Notes under the pieces: model-generated
What the model saw: only the letters and a program-made list of their open reading frames with translations
Told to the model about the DNA's origin: nothing
Databases searched by the model: none
In this document: one piece after another, positions 8,120 to 17,119 of the stretch
Position numbering within the stretch: the first letter of the stretch is position 1
Layout: every line of letters begins with the position of its first letter
NCBI RefSeq assembly: GCF_042654985.1
Contig: NZ_JBHSMT010000029.1
Coordinates: forward strand, 372,001-436,000
Reading direction: 5' to 3'
Length of the DNA: 64,000 nt
Origin: Paraherbaspirillum soli
GTDB lineage: Bacteria > Pseudomonadota > Gammaproteobacteria > Burkholderiales > Burkholderiaceae_D
Made by a program: the position numbers and the translations under genes

Positions 8120-9427
8120 ATGCGCAAGACCGTTATTGCCTCGTTGATCGCAGTTGCTTGTTTATCCGTGTTACCCAATGTACATGCAGTTGATCTGGTT
8201 CAAACCTATCAGCAGGCTCTCTCCAACGATCCGGTCTACACCAGTGCGCGCTATGCGCTCAGCGCCGGCAGCGAAGCCGTCATCCAGGGGCGCGCCGCCT
8301 TGCTGCCGACGGTTGGGCTGGGCGGCAATTACAGCCGCACCGGCGACAACTGGAACATCCGCACCAATAACTACAGCTTGCAACTGACCCAGCCCTTATT
8401 CCGCCCCGCCTTTTGGGAGCAGTATCAGGAAAGCAAGCTATCGGTTGCCGCCAGCGAGGTCAAATTCGCGCAGGCGCAACAGGACCTGATGCTGCGCGTC
8501 AGCCAAGCCTATTTCGATGTGCTGACGGCACAAGATGTGCTGACTTTTTTGCAGGCGCAGCAAAGCGCGATTGCCGAACAACTGGCTTCCGCCAAACGTA
8601 ATTTCGAAGTCGGCACCGCCACCATTACCGATACCAATGAAGCCCAGGCCAGCTACGACCTGGTGATTGCACAGGAAATTGCCGCCAGCAACAATCTGGA
8701 AGTCGCGCGCTATGCGCTGCAACAAATTATCGGCCAGGCGCCGGCGCCGCTGGCGACCCTACGTCCAGGCGTCCAATTGAGTCCGCCGCAGCCGGCGGCA
8801 ATTGAATCCTGGGTCAGCAGCGCCGAACAGCAAAATTTCGGCGTGGTAGGCCAGCAAATCGCGCTGGATACAGCCCGACACGAGATCAAGAAAAATCGCG
8901 CCGGCCATTTGCCGACGCTCGACCTGGTTGCCAGCCGGGCCCACTCGGAAGTCAGCGGCAGCAATAATCCCTTCGTCAACAACTCGACCATGGGCAACTC
9001 GATCGGCGTCCAATGGACCATCCCACTGTATGCCGGTGGCGCCGTCAACAGTAGCGTGCGGCAGGCCGTAGCACTGGAAGACAAGGCCCGTTCCGACCTC
9101 GAAAATGCGCGCAGAACCGCTGCGTTGAATGCGCGCCAGGCCTATCTCGGCGTCAGCAACGGCCTGGCGCAGGTGAAGGCTTTTGAGGCGGCAGAGATTT
9201 CCAGCCAATCGTCGCTGGACTCGAATCGACTCGGTTATCAAGTCGGCGTCCGCATCAATATCGACGTGCTGAACGCCCAGCAACAGCTGTTTTCCACGCG
9301 CCGGGATCTGGCGAAGGCGCGCTACGATACGCTGATGAACGGCTTGAAGCTGAAGTCGGCGACCGGCACGCTGAAGGAAGACGATTTGCAGCTGGTGAAT
9401 GCGCTGCTGGCCCCGGCGACATATTAA
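8120..9427 (+). CDS. tolC: TolC-family outer-membrane channel protein
   Basis: A 435-residue outer-membrane efflux channel of the TolC family, which trimerises into a beta-barrel and periplasmic helical tunnel used by type I secretion and multidrug pumps. A Sec signal peptide ends at about Ala23 (NVHA/VD). The mature part has the duplicated outer-membrane efflux repeats, including AYFDVLTAQD and AYLGVSNGLAQ, each with long helices. There is no lipobox, unlike the OprM-type protein at 14824-16251. The ATG at 8120 is preceded by a CCGGAGAG ribosome site; a longer in-frame start 117 bases upstream would overlap the rhodanese gene and lacks a signal peptide. Its partner pump is not adjacent. Confidence 0.93.
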   Translation: MRKTVIASLIAVACLSVLPNVHAVDLVQTYQQALSNDPVYTSARYALSAGSEAVIQGRAALLPTVGLGGNYSRTGDNWNIRTNNYSLQLTQPLFRPAFWEQYQESKLSVAASEVKFAQAQQDLMLRVSQAYFDVLTAQDVLTFLQAQQSAIAEQLASAKRNFEVGTATITDTNEAQASYDLVIAQEIAASNNLEVARYALQQIIGQAPAPLATLRPGVQLSPPQPAAIESWVSSAEQQNFGVVGQQIALDTARHEIKKNRAGHLPTLDLVASRAHSEVSGSNNPFVNNSTMGNSIGVQWTIPLYAGGAVNSSVRQAVALEDKARSDLENARRTAALNARQAYLGVSNGLAQVKAFEAAEISSQSSLDSNRLGYQVGVRINIDVLNAQQQLFSTRRDLAKARYDTLMNGLKLKSATGTLKEDDLQLVNALLAPATY

Positions 9428-9445
9428 GACGCCGCTGCCCCAGCG

Positions 9446-10081
9446 TCATTCTTTTTGCAAGGATGGCGCAGTCTGCAGCATGTGAATACAGGTGTCGACG
9501 ACCCTACCGGACTGCGTTTCCAGATCAAAACTATCGGGGCTGAAAAGCCAGTGATCGAGCACGCCAAACAGCATCGCGTGGACCATGATCGCGGCCATCG
9601 CCGGATCCAGCTTGCGCGGCAACTGCTCTTTTACTACAGCCAGTCGCAGCACTCTTTCGATATTCTGCCGGCCCTGTAAAAAACATTCGCGCTGGCGAAT
9701 TAAAATCGGGTCTTGCGGATCCACAAATTCGCATTTGTGCATCACGATTTCAAACACTTTGCGCGACAGCGGATTATGCAATGCCTCTTGCAACGCATGC
9801 AGGCACCAGCTGCGGAAATGTCCAAGCGGATCCTGCGCATTTTCATCGGCGCTGCTTTCGATCATCGCCTCCAGCGGCAAACGAACGCGCTCGCACATCG
9901 CATCGAATAAATCGCTTTTATTCTTGAAGTGCCAATAAATCGCGCCCCGCGTCACACCGGCTGCAGTCGCGATATCCGCCAGCGAAGTCTGCGACACGCC
10001 ATGCGAATGAAACACATCGACCGCCGCATCAAGAATGCTGCTACGCGTTTCGAGTGCATCTTCCTTGGTACATCTAACCAT
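9446..10081 (-). CDS. acrR: TetR/AcrR-family repressor of the adjacent RND efflux operon
   Basis: A 211-residue TetR-family regulator. The N-terminal helix-turn-helix (about residues 10-57) ends in GVTRGAIYWHFKNKSDLF, which from memory is nearly identical to the recognition region of E. coli AcrR (one Asp-to-Asn change). The C-terminal ligand-binding domain is also AcrR-like (AcrR/TtgR type). It is divergent from acrA-acrB-oprM across 364 bases containing a perfect 24-bp palindrome at 10151-10174, so it is expected to repress both its own gene and the pump, with release by hydrophobic drugs. It converges on tolC, leaving only 18 bases between stops. The regulatory role is inferred from family and context. 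Confidence 0.92.
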   Translation of the reverse strand: MVRCTKEDALETRSSILDAAVDVFHSHGVSQTSLADIATAAGVTRGAIYWHFKNKSDLFDAMCERVRLPLEAMIESSADENAQDPLGHFRSWCLHALQEALHNPLSRKVFEIVMHKCEFVDPQDPILIRQRECFLQGRQNIERVLRLAVVKEQLPRKLDPAMAAIMVHAMLFGVLDHWLFSPDSFDLETQSGRVVDTCIHMLQTAPSLQKE

Positions 10082-10101
10082 TTTTGCTCACCTTCGAGTC
10101 C

Positions 10102-10132
10102 TTGCAATATTGATGCATAAATGCAATATAAT
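10102..10132 (+). promoter_or_regulatory. Candidate sigma-70 promoter of the efflux operon
   Basis: A consensus -10 hexamer TATAAT lies at 10127-10132, with TTGCAA at 10102-10107 as a possible -35 at a rather long 19-bp spacing. Transcription would begin near 10139, immediately before the palindromic operator at 10151-10174, so a bound repressor would block it. The position relative to the operator supports the call; the -35 is weak. Confidence 0.45.
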
Positions 10133-10150
10133 TTCTTGCAGATCAGAACA

Positions 10151-10174
10151 TACATACATTCATGAATGTATGTA
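10151..10174. promoter_or_regulatory. AcrR-type operator, perfect 24-bp palindrome
   Basis: The half-site TACATACATTCA at 10151-10162 is followed directly by its exact reverse complement at 10163-10174. The outer ten bases of each half agree with the inverted repeat known to bind E. coli AcrR upstream of acrAB. It lies between the repressor gene and acrA, downstream of a TATAAT box. Together with the AcrR-like recognition helix encoded alongside, this makes it the likely operator for both genes. Confidence 0.85.
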
Positions 10175-10217
10175 GAATAGCACTGATCAGGCTGTCTTAA
10201 AACCTGTCACCATCTGT

Positions 10218-10245
10218 AGGGCACCTTGGAAAACCGTAGCGAGCG
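10218..10245. repeat. Truncated copy of the GGGCACCTC palindromic repeat (left arm)
   Basis: GGGCACCTTGGAAAACCGTA and the following GCGAGCG match the left arm of the complete copies at 22420 and 58620, with a few substitutions. No convincing right arm follows. A small hairpin (GCACC-GTTC-GGTGC) lies further on at about 10276-10289. The copy sits between the efflux operator and acrA, inside the presumed 5' untranslated leader. The rest of the leader (to 10445) shows no small gene. Confidence 0.6.
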
Positions 10246-10445
10246 ACTGTATTCCGGCGCCGACCGGACCGCCAAGCACCGTTCGGTGCCGGTTTACGAT
10301 CTTCCACATCATGGACAAGTTCTGATCCGCCTGAAACAAAGCCATGTATGCAATACCGTAATTACTTATATATCCTATGCCTTTCCCCGTCGTTGACACA
10401 CCCAAGAAAATGGCTGCATTTCCTCAATTACCGTGCGAGAATTTT

Positions 10446-11666
10446 ATGAATTCAGTTAGCCCCATCAGTCGCCTCACGCGTATCACCTTGGCAGTTGCCG
10501 TCCTGTCCGCCGTTGCTGCCTGCGGCAAAAAACCGGATGCACATGGCGCGCCGCCGCCAGCAGGCGTTTCAATCATCACTATCGCGCCAGAGCGCCTGGC
10601 CTTGACGACTGAATTGCCGGGCCGGCTGGAAGCAACGCGTGTCGCCGAAGTCCGCGCGCGGGCCGCCGGCATTGTACTCAAACGCAGCTTCCGCGAAGGC
10701 AGCGATGTCAAGGCTGGCGAAGTTCTGTTCAGGATCGACCCGGCGCCGCTGCAAGCCACTTATGACAGTGCGCAAGCAGCTTTGGCCAAGGCCGAAGCAA
10801 ACCTGACCCAGGTCACGCTGAAAGCGCAGCGTTATAAACCTCTGGTGGAAGCCAACGCGGTCAGCAAACAGGATTACGACGACGTCGTCGCGGCACAGAA
10901 ACAAGCGGCAGCGGATGTTGCCTCGGCCAAGGCAGCGCGTCAAACCGCCAGCCTGAATCTCGGCTATGCCACCGTGACCTCGCCGATTGCCGGCCGCATC
11001 GGCAAAGCGCTGGTAACCGAAGGCGCACTGGTCGGCCAGGGTGAAGCGACGCAGTTGGCAACCGTGCAGCAAATCAACCCGATCTACGTCAACCTGACCC
11101 AGTCCAGCACTGAAGTCCTCAAATTGCAACAGGCGATGAAGAGCGGCCAGCTGCAAAGCGCTGGTCAAGGCCAGGTGAAAGTCACGCTGACAACCGAAGA
11201 CGGCCAGCCTTATCCGCAAGCCGGCAAGTTGCTGTTCTCCGACCTGACAGTGGACGCCAACACCGGCGCGGTGACACTGCGCGCCGAGTTTCCCAATCCG
11301 GATCACACCCTGCTGCCCGGCATGTACGTGCGCGCCAAGCTGGAACAAGCAATTAACGAGCAAGCCATCACCGTTCCGCAGCAAGCGGTGTTGCGCGACC
11401 TGAACGGCGCTTCGGTGTTTGTGGTCGGTGCCGACAATAAAGTGGCGGTACGGCCGGTCACGGCAGACACCGCACAAGGCGACAAATGGATCGTCACAGA
11501 CGGTTTGAAAAATGGCGACAAGGTGATCGTCGAAGGCCTGCAAAAAATCAAACCCGGCGCCGATGTCAAACCTATCCCTTGGAGCAAGACTGACGCTGCA
11601 CCTGCAGCGTCCGGCAGCGCAAAGTCAGATGCTCCGCAGGCTGATTCAACATCAAAAGCTAAATAA
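10446..11666 (+). CDS. acrA: RND efflux periplasmic adaptor (membrane fusion) lipoprotein
   Basis: A 406-residue AcrA/MexA-type membrane fusion protein that links the inner-membrane pump to the outer-membrane channel. A lipoprotein signal ends in VAAC with Cys26. Then come a lipoyl/beta-barrel half (VRARAAGIVLKRSFREGSDV), a helical hairpin rich in Ala/Lys/Gln (about residues 100-165), the second lipoyl half (GYATVTSPIAGRIGKALVTEG) and a beta-barrel/membrane-proximal end. The ATG at 10446 is chosen over an in-frame one 69 bases upstream because it gives the normal signal peptide. It is followed by acrB after 12 bases with an AAGGAG ribosome site. Expression is presumably controlled by the palindrome at 10151-10174. 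Confidence 0.95.
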   Translation: MNSVSPISRLTRITLAVAVLSAVAACGKKPDAHGAPPPAGVSIITIAPERLALTTELPGRLEATRVAEVRARAAGIVLKRSFREGSDVKAGEVLFRIDPAPLQATYDSAQAALAKAEANLTQVTLKAQRYKPLVEANAVSKQDYDDVVAAQKQAAADVASAKAARQTASLNLGYATVTSPIAGRIGKALVTEGALVGQGEATQLATVQQINPIYVNLTQSSTEVLKLQQAMKSGQLQSAGQGQVKVTLTTEDGQPYPQAGKLLFSDLTVDANTGAVTLRAEFPNPDHTLLPGMYVRAKLEQAINEQAITVPQQAVLRDLNGASVFVVGADNKVAVRPVTADTAQGDKWIVTDGLKNGDKVIVEGLQKIKPGADVKPIPWSKTDAAPAASGSAKSDAPQADSTSKAK

Positions 11667-11678
11667 GGAGCCATTAAA

Positions 11679-14600
11679 ATGGGCAAGTTTTTCATCGATC
11701 GCCCCGTTTTTGCGTGGGTGCTCGCCATTTTCATCCTGCTCGGGGGTGGCTTGGCGATCACGCAATTACCGGTGGCGCAATATCCGTCGATCGCACCTCC
11801 AACGATCGTCATCAACGCCAATTATCCGGGTGCTACCGCACAAACACTGGACGATAGCGTCACCAGCCTGATCGAACAGGAAATGAACGGTGCCGATGGT
11901 TTGCAATACATCGAATCGCAAAGCCAGGCCAACGGCGCAGTCGCGATCACTGTCACCTTTTCAACCGGCACCAATGCCGATCTGGCAGCGGTCGATGTGC
12001 AGAACCGCTTGAAGCGGGTCGAAGCACGTCTGCCTGCAGCAGTCACGCAACAGGGTGTGCAGGTTACCAAGTCGCGCAGCAACTACCTGATGTTCATCGG
12101 CCTGTCATCCAGCGACGGCAAGCTCGACCCGATCGCGCTCGGCGACTATCTGTCGCGCAACGTCCAGAATGAAGTCAAACGGGTGCCCGGCGTAGGCCAG
12201 ACGCAGTTGTTTGGTTCTGAACGGGCGATGCGGATCTGGATTGATCCGACCAAGCTGGTGGGCCTGAACCTGACTCCGACCGATGTAACCAACGCGATCC
12301 GAGCACAAAATGCGCTGGTCGCCGGCGGCACCATCGGCGATCTGCCTAGCCCCGGTACGCAGCAAATCTCCGCCACCGTGGTGGTCAACGGTCAACTGAC
12401 CACAACCGAACAATTCGGCAATATCCAGCTGCGCGCCAACCCCGATGGATCGGTGGTGCGTCTGCGCGATGTGGCGCGGGTTGAAGTCGGCGGCCAATCG
12501 TATGCCACAGCAGGTCGCCTGGACGGCAAGCCGACTTCATTTATCGGCGTTCAATTGTCGCCAACCGCCAACGCACTGGGTACCGCCACCGCGGTCAAGG
12601 CCAAGATGGCGGAACTGTCCAAGTTCTTCCCGCCCGGCGTCACCTACACCGTGCCGTACGACACCTCGAAGTTCGTCAAGATTTCGATCGAAGAAGTGAT
12701 CAAGACCTTGATCGAAGCGATCGTCCTGGTGTTCCTGGTGATGTATCTGTTCCTGCAAAACATCCGCTACACGATCATTCCAACCATCGTCGTGCCGGTC
12801 GCGCTGATGGGGACTTTTGCCACCTTGCTGCTGTTCGGTTTCTCGATCAACGTGCTGACCATGTTCGGTATGGTGCTGGCGATCGGTATCCTGGTTGACG
12901 ATGCGATCGTGGTGGTCGAAAACGTCGAACGCATCATGAGCGAAGAAGGCTTGTCGCCGCGCGATGCAACCCGCAAGGCGATGGGACAAATTACCGGCGC
13001 GCTGATCGGCATCACGCTGGTGCTGATCGCGGTGTTCATCCCGATGGCATTCTTCAGCGGCGCAGTGGGTGCGATTTACCGCCAGTTCTCGCTGTCGATG
13101 GTGGCGTCGATGGCTTTCTCGGTATTGATGGCATTTACGCTGACGCCGGCGCTGTGCGCAACCATCCTGCAACCGGTAGAGGCTGGACATCATCACGAAA
13201 AGAAAGGCTTCTTCGGCTGGTTCAACCGCAGATTCACCGCAGCCACCGCCGGTTATCAGGGCCTCGTCGGCAGAATGCTGAACAAGACCGTCCGCTACAT
13301 GCTGCTGTACGGCGCGATCTTGGTTTGCGTCGGCTTGCTCTATGCGCGGCTGCCGGCATCGTTCCTGCCGAGCGAAGACCAGGGTTATATCGTCACCAAC
13401 GTCCAGCTGCCTTCGGGCGCGAGCACTAACCGCACCTTGAGCGTGATCGAGCAGATCGAGGACTATTACAAGAAAGTGCCTGGCATCGCCAACGTGATCG
13501 CCGTTACCGGCTTCAGCTTCTCCGGCAACGGTCAAAATGCCGGCATCGTATTTGTACCGCTGAAGGACTGGGACGAACGCACTCCAGACCAGTCTGCCGA
13601 CGCCATCGCCGGCAAAGCCTTTGGCGCATTCATGCAAATCAAGGATGCGATCATTTTCCCGTTGAACCCGCCTCCGATTCCGGAGTTGGGCAATGCCACC
13701 GGCTTTACCTTCCGCCTGCAGGATCGCGCCGGCCTGGGGCACCAGGCATTGACTGCGGCACGCAATCAAATGCTCGGTATGGCATCGCAAAGCAAGGTAC
13801 TGGCCGGGGTTCGTCCTGAAGGCCTGGAAGATTCGCCGCAGTTGCAACTCGATATCGACCGCGACAAGGCCAATGCGCTCGGCGTGTCGTTCGATGCGAT
13901 CAACAGCGCGCTGTCGACGGCACTCGGTTCGGCTTACGTCAACGACTTCCCGAATCAGGGACGGCAACAGCGGGTCATCGTGCAAGCCGATGCGCCGCAA
14001 CGGCTGCAGCCGGACGACTTGTCCAAGCTGTATGTGAAAAACAGCAAGGGAAGCATGGTGCCGCTGTCGGCCTTCACCACCTCGCACTGGATCAGCGGAC
14101 CGGTTCAACTGACCCGCTACAACGGTTATCCGGCGATGAAGATCTCCGGCGGCGCTGCTCCGGGACACAGCACCGGTGAAGCGATGGACGAAATGGAAGC
14201 GTTGACAGCCAAACTTCCTCCTGGCTTCGGCTTTGAGTGGACCGGTCAGTCGCTGGAAGAAAAATCCTCCGGCTCGCAAGCGCCAATGCTGTATCTGCTG
14301 TCGCTGATCGCCGTGTTCCTGGTGCTGGCGGCATTGTATGAGAGCACTTCGATTCCGCTGGCGGTGATGCTGGTGGTGCCGCTCGGTATTCTCGGCGCAC
14401 TGCTGGGCGTGACCTTACGCGGCATGCCGAACGACGTCTACTTCAAAGTCGGGATGATTACCGTGATCGGTTTGTCGGCGAAAAATGCAATTCTGATCAT
14501 CGAGTTCGCCAAAGACCTGCAAGCGCAAGGCAAGGGCTTGATCGAAGCGACGCTGGAAGCGGTCCACCTGCGGTTCCGTCCGATTCTGATGACGTCGATG

Positions 14601-14831
14601 GCCTTCATTCTCGGTGTGTTGCCGCTGGCAGTCAAAACCGGCGCCGGTTCCGGCAGCCAACGCGCCATCGGTACCGGCGTCATGGGCGGGATGATCACGG
14701 CGACCGCCTTGGCGGTATTCCTGGTGCCAGTCTTCTTCGTGGTGGTGCGCAAGTTATTCAAAGGCAGCGAGCGTCAGCGCAAGCTCTATACCGGCCACAA
14801 AAATATCGACGTGGAGAATCAACATGTTTAA
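11679..14831 (+). CDS. acrB: RND multidrug efflux transporter, AcrB/MexB type
   Basis: A 1050-residue inner-membrane drug/proton antiporter of the hydrophobe/amphiphile efflux-1 family. The N-terminus MGKFFIDRPVFAWVLAIFI is typical. The proton-relay motif GILVDDAIVVVENVER has its adjacent aspartates near residues 406-408, and the partner lysine region GLSAKNAILIIEFAKD is near residue 932. Two large periplasmic loops and twelve membrane helices are expected from the length. The stop overlaps the start of the channel gene by 8 bases. This is the central member of the acrA-acrB-oprM operon; the substrate range cannot be inferred from sequence alone. Confidence 0.97.
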   Translation: MGKFFIDRPVFAWVLAIFILLGGGLAITQLPVAQYPSIAPPTIVINANYPGATAQTLDDSVTSLIEQEMNGADGLQYIESQSQANGAVAITVTFSTGTNADLAAVDVQNRLKRVEARLPAAVTQQGVQVTKSRSNYLMFIGLSSSDGKLDPIALGDYLSRNVQNEVKRVPGVGQTQLFGSERAMRIWIDPTKLVGLNLTPTDVTNAIRAQNALVAGGTIGDLPSPGTQQISATVVVNGQLTTTEQFGNIQLRANPDGSVVRLRDVARVEVGGQSYATAGRLDGKPTSFIGVQLSPTANALGTATAVKAKMAELSKFFPPGVTYTVPYDTSKFVKISIEEVIKTLIEAIVLVFLVMYLFLQNIRYTIIPTIVVPVALMGTFATLLLFGFSINVLTMFGMVLAIGILVDDAIVVVENVERIMSEEGLSPRDATRKAMGQITGALIGITLVLIAVFIPMAFFSGAVGAIYRQFSLSMVASMAFSVLMAFTLTPALCATILQPVEAGHHHEKKGFFGWFNRRFTAATAGYQGLVGRMLNKTVRYMLLYGAILVCVGLLYARLPASFLPSEDQGYIVTNVQLPSGASTNRTLSVIEQIEDYYKKVPGIANVIAVTGFSFSGNGQNAGIVFVPLKDWDERTPDQSADAIAGKAFGAFMQIKDAIIFPLNPPPIPELGNATGFTFRLQDRAGLGHQALTAARNQMLGMASQSKVLAGVRPEGLEDSPQLQLDIDRDKANALGVSFDAINSALSTALGSAYVNDFPNQGRQQRVIVQADAPQRLQPDDLSKLYVKNSKGSMVPLSAFTTSHWISGPVQLTRYNGYPAMKISGGAAPGHSTGEAMDEMEALTAKLPPGFGFEWTGQSLEEKSSGSQAPMLYLLSLIAVFLVLAALYESTSIPLAVMLVVPLGILGALLGVTLRGMPNDVYFKVGMITVIGLSAKNAILIIEFAKDLQAQGKGLIEATLEAVHLRFRPILMTSMAFILGVLPLAVKTGAGSGSQRAIGTGVMGGMITATALAVFLVPVFFVVVRKLFKGSERQRKLYTGHKNIDVENQHV

Positions 14832-16251
14832 TTCTTTACCCAAGCAGCTGACCAGCGCCCTGCTGCTGGCCGGCGTCCTGTCCGGTTGCAGCATGGCGCC
14901 GACCTATGTTCGGCCGGCAGCACCGGTCGCCGGCAGCTACCCGGCCGCTGCCGATGGTCAGGCGCAACTGGAGGCCAGCGCACGTGGCTGGCGCCAGTTT
15001 TTCCCGGACCAGCGGCTGCAAACGCTGATTGCTGCTGCGCTTGAAAACAACCGCGACCTGCGCACCGCTGCGCTGAACATCGAACAGGCCCGCGCCCAGT
15101 ACGACATCACGGCAGCCGATGCGCTGCCCCATCTTGAGGGCGACTTCAGCCGCAGCCGCGGCCGCACCCCGGCAGTGCAATCGCCGACGGGACAGTCGTT
15201 TGTCGGCACCAGCTATGCGGTCGGACTGAACATGACGGCGTTTGAGCTGGATTTCTTCGGTCGCGTGCGCAGCCTGAAGGATGCCGCACTGGCCAGCTAT
15301 CTGGCGACCGAAGAAGCACGCCAGTCGGCGCAAATCAGCCTGATCGCGCAAGTTGCCCAGGCTTATCTGGCGGAACAGTCGTTTGCCGAGCAAGAGGCGC
15401 TGGCGCAACAGACACTGGATAGCCGGCTGGAAGAGTACAAGCTGGGGAAAATGCGATTCGACGTCGGCGCATCGTCGGCGCTCGACCTGCGCGTATCGGA
15501 CACCCTGGTGCAATCGGCGCGCGTGTCGCTGTCGACCTTGGCGCGTCAGCGCGGCCAGGCCAGCAATGCGCTGACGCTGCTGGTCGGCAAGCCGCTGACC
15601 GACCTGCCGGCTTCGACGCCGCTACTGGATCAGCAAATCGTCACCGACATCCCGGCCGGGGTGCCGTCCGATCTGCTGAACCGGCGTCCTGACATTCGCG
15701 CCGCCGAGCAACAACTGCGCGCCGCCAACGCCGACATCGGCGCCGCCCGCGCCGCGTTCTTCCCGCGCATCTCGCTGACCGCCGGCATCGGCAATGCCAG
15801 CACGTCGCTGGGCAACCTGTTCTCGGCCGGCAGCCGCACCTGGTCATTCGTCCCGCAATTGGCGCTGCCTATTTTTGAAGGCGGCCGCAATCGCGCCAAC
15901 CTGACGCTGTCCGAGGTCCGCAAGAACCTGGCGGTTGCCAGCTACGAAAAAACCATCCAGACCGCGTTTCGCGAAGTTGCCGATGCGCTGGTGGCCCGTG
16001 GCACGCTGGACGAGCAATTGGCCGCTCAGGATGCGTTCCTGAATGCGCAACAGGAGCGGGTCAAATTGACCGGCCTGCGCTACAAGAACGGCATCGCCAA
16101 TTCGACCGAGATGCTGGATGCGCAGCGCGACCTGTTCTCGGCGCAACAGGCGTTGATCCAGACCCGGCAACTGCGCTTGAACAACGCGATCGACCTGTAT
16201 CGTTCGCTGGGCGGCGGTTTGAATGAAACCACCCAGGCAGCCAAGTCGTAA
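14824..16251 (+). CDS. oprM: Outer-membrane efflux channel lipoprotein, OprM/NodT family
   Basis: A 475-residue outer-membrane factor, third component of the RND pump. The lipoprotein signal peptide ends in LSGC with Cys22, followed by the family-typical APTYVRPAAPVAGSYP. Conserved later motifs include AYLAEQSFAEQEALAQ and DLLNRRPDIRAAEQQLRAANADIGAARAAFFP (residues about 280-310). The ATG overlaps the end of acrB by 8 bases, indicating translational coupling. A strong bidirectional terminator at 16265-16300 follows the stop. It is distinct from the non-lipidated TolC at 8120-9427, so the organism has at least two such channels. Confidence 0.95.
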   Translation: MFNSLPKQLTSALLLAGVLSGCSMAPTYVRPAAPVAGSYPAAADGQAQLEASARGWRQFFPDQRLQTLIAAALENNRDLRTAALNIEQARAQYDITAADALPHLEGDFSRSRGRTPAVQSPTGQSFVGTSYAVGLNMTAFELDFFGRVRSLKDAALASYLATEEARQSAQISLIAQVAQAYLAEQSFAEQEALAQQTLDSRLEEYKLGKMRFDVGASSALDLRVSDTLVQSARVSLSTLARQRGQASNALTLLVGKPLTDLPASTPLLDQQIVTDIPAGVPSDLLNRRPDIRAAEQQLRAANADIGAARAAFFPRISLTAGIGNASTSLGNLFSAGSRTWSFVPQLALPIFEGGRNRANLTLSEVRKNLAVASYEKTIQTAFREVADALVARGTLDEQLAAQDAFLNAQQERVKLTGLRYKNGIANSTEMLDAQRDLFSAQQALIQTRQLRLNNAIDLYRSLGGGLNETTQAAKS

Positions 16252-16264
16252 CAAGCTACTGCTC

Positions 16265-16300
16265 CAATAAAAACGCCGCATTCGTGCGGCGTTTTTATTG
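16265..16300. terminator. Bidirectional intrinsic terminator
   Basis: A perfect 16-bp stem (CAATAAAAACGCCGCA and its complement) encloses the tetraloop TTCG. On each strand the GC-rich stem is followed by a run of five T. It lies between the convergent oprM (ending 16251) and YdcF-like (ending 16315) genes and would terminate both the efflux operon and the waaC-kdoO-waaA-ydcF transcript. Confidence 0.93.
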
Positions 16301-16314
16301 GGATATCCGCTTGC

Positions 16315-17076
16315 TTAGTGACGGACCCGATAAGCGATGATTCCCAGCCATTCATGCAAGGCATAGTGACTGCGGCGCAGCCCCTCGCCTGACGGCAGAA
16401 AACTCAACAACGAAATCCGGTCGCGACTGAAAAATATCGTCGGCGCTGCCGCTACCTCGAGACCGGCCTCGGCAAACATCATCTGCGAGCGTGGCATATG
16501 CATCGCATCGGTAACCAGAATGATTTTTCTCACGCCCGCTTGCTTCAGGATGGCGGCAGAGAACTTGGCATTCTCCGCGGTGTTGTCGGACCCCTGTTCC
16601 AGCCATTTGACCGGCGTCGCAAAATCCTCTCGCAAGGCCCGCGCCATGCTGACAGCCTCGGATTCAGGCGATCCATCCGGCGCACCACCGGTAACCAGCA
16701 GCGGCAGTCCGGTTTGATGTTGCAGCCTTGCGCCATAGCGCAGGCGAGCCAACGTCAGGTAATTTGCAATGTCGTGGTCGCCATACTCCGGCGCATTCGC
16801 CAAGCGTCCGCCGCCCAGCACCACGATCGCCTGGGCGCCGGCATCGGCGGCGGAAGCCAGCGGCACGGTACGCTGCTCAAGCGGCGTCACCACCAATAGG
16901 GCCCCAAGCTCGGTGCTCAGTACAGCCAGGATCAGCAGCGCGCCCGCACTCAATAGCATGCCGAAACGCGGATAAGAACGGCGCAACAACATGCCGATCG
17001 CACACAGCAGGATAAGGCTTGCCGGCGGCAGCAGTAATGCACCTAACACTTTGGAAACGATCAGGGTTGCATGCAT
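16315..17076 (-). CDS. YdcF/ElyC-family inner-membrane protein (DUF218)
   Basis: A 253-residue protein with two N-terminal membrane helices (about residues 7-30 and 40-62) and a DUF218 domain. Characteristic segments are AIVVLGGGRLANAPEYG near residue 83, LLVTGGAPDGSPESEAVSMAR, EQGSDNTAENAKFSA and ILVTDAMHMPRSQMMF. E. coli ElyC of this family affects envelope integrity and peptidoglycan/lipid-carrier metabolism, but no catalytic activity is settled. The gene is last in the waaC-kdoO-waaA row, 43 bases after waaA, which suggests an envelope role here too. Confidence 0.85.
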   Translation of the reverse strand: MHATLIVSKVLGALLLPPASLILLCAIGMLLRRSYPRFGMLLSAGALLILAVLSTELGALLVVTPLEQRTVPLASAADAGAQAIVVLGGGRLANAPEYGDHDIANYLTLARLRYGARLQHQTGLPLLVTGGAPDGSPESEAVSMARALREDFATPVKWLEQGSDNTAENAKFSAAILKQAGVRKIILVTDAMHMPRSQMMFAEAGLEVAAAPTIFFSRDRISLLSFLPSGEGLRRSHYALHEWLGIIAYRVRH

Positions 17077-17119
17077 GGTGGGGCGTGTTTATATTTGGCG
17101 GCCTGGCGGATGCCGCAGG

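Noticed and set aside
10187..10405. A 72-codon open frame on the minus strand between acrR and acrA
   Set aside because: It overlaps the truncated repeat and the acrA leader, has no ribosome site and no family resemblance.
12537..14279. 580-codon open frame antisense to acrB
   Set aside because: It is a shadow of acrB; the translation is rich in His/Arg/Gln with no domain, as usual for the complement of GC-rich genes.
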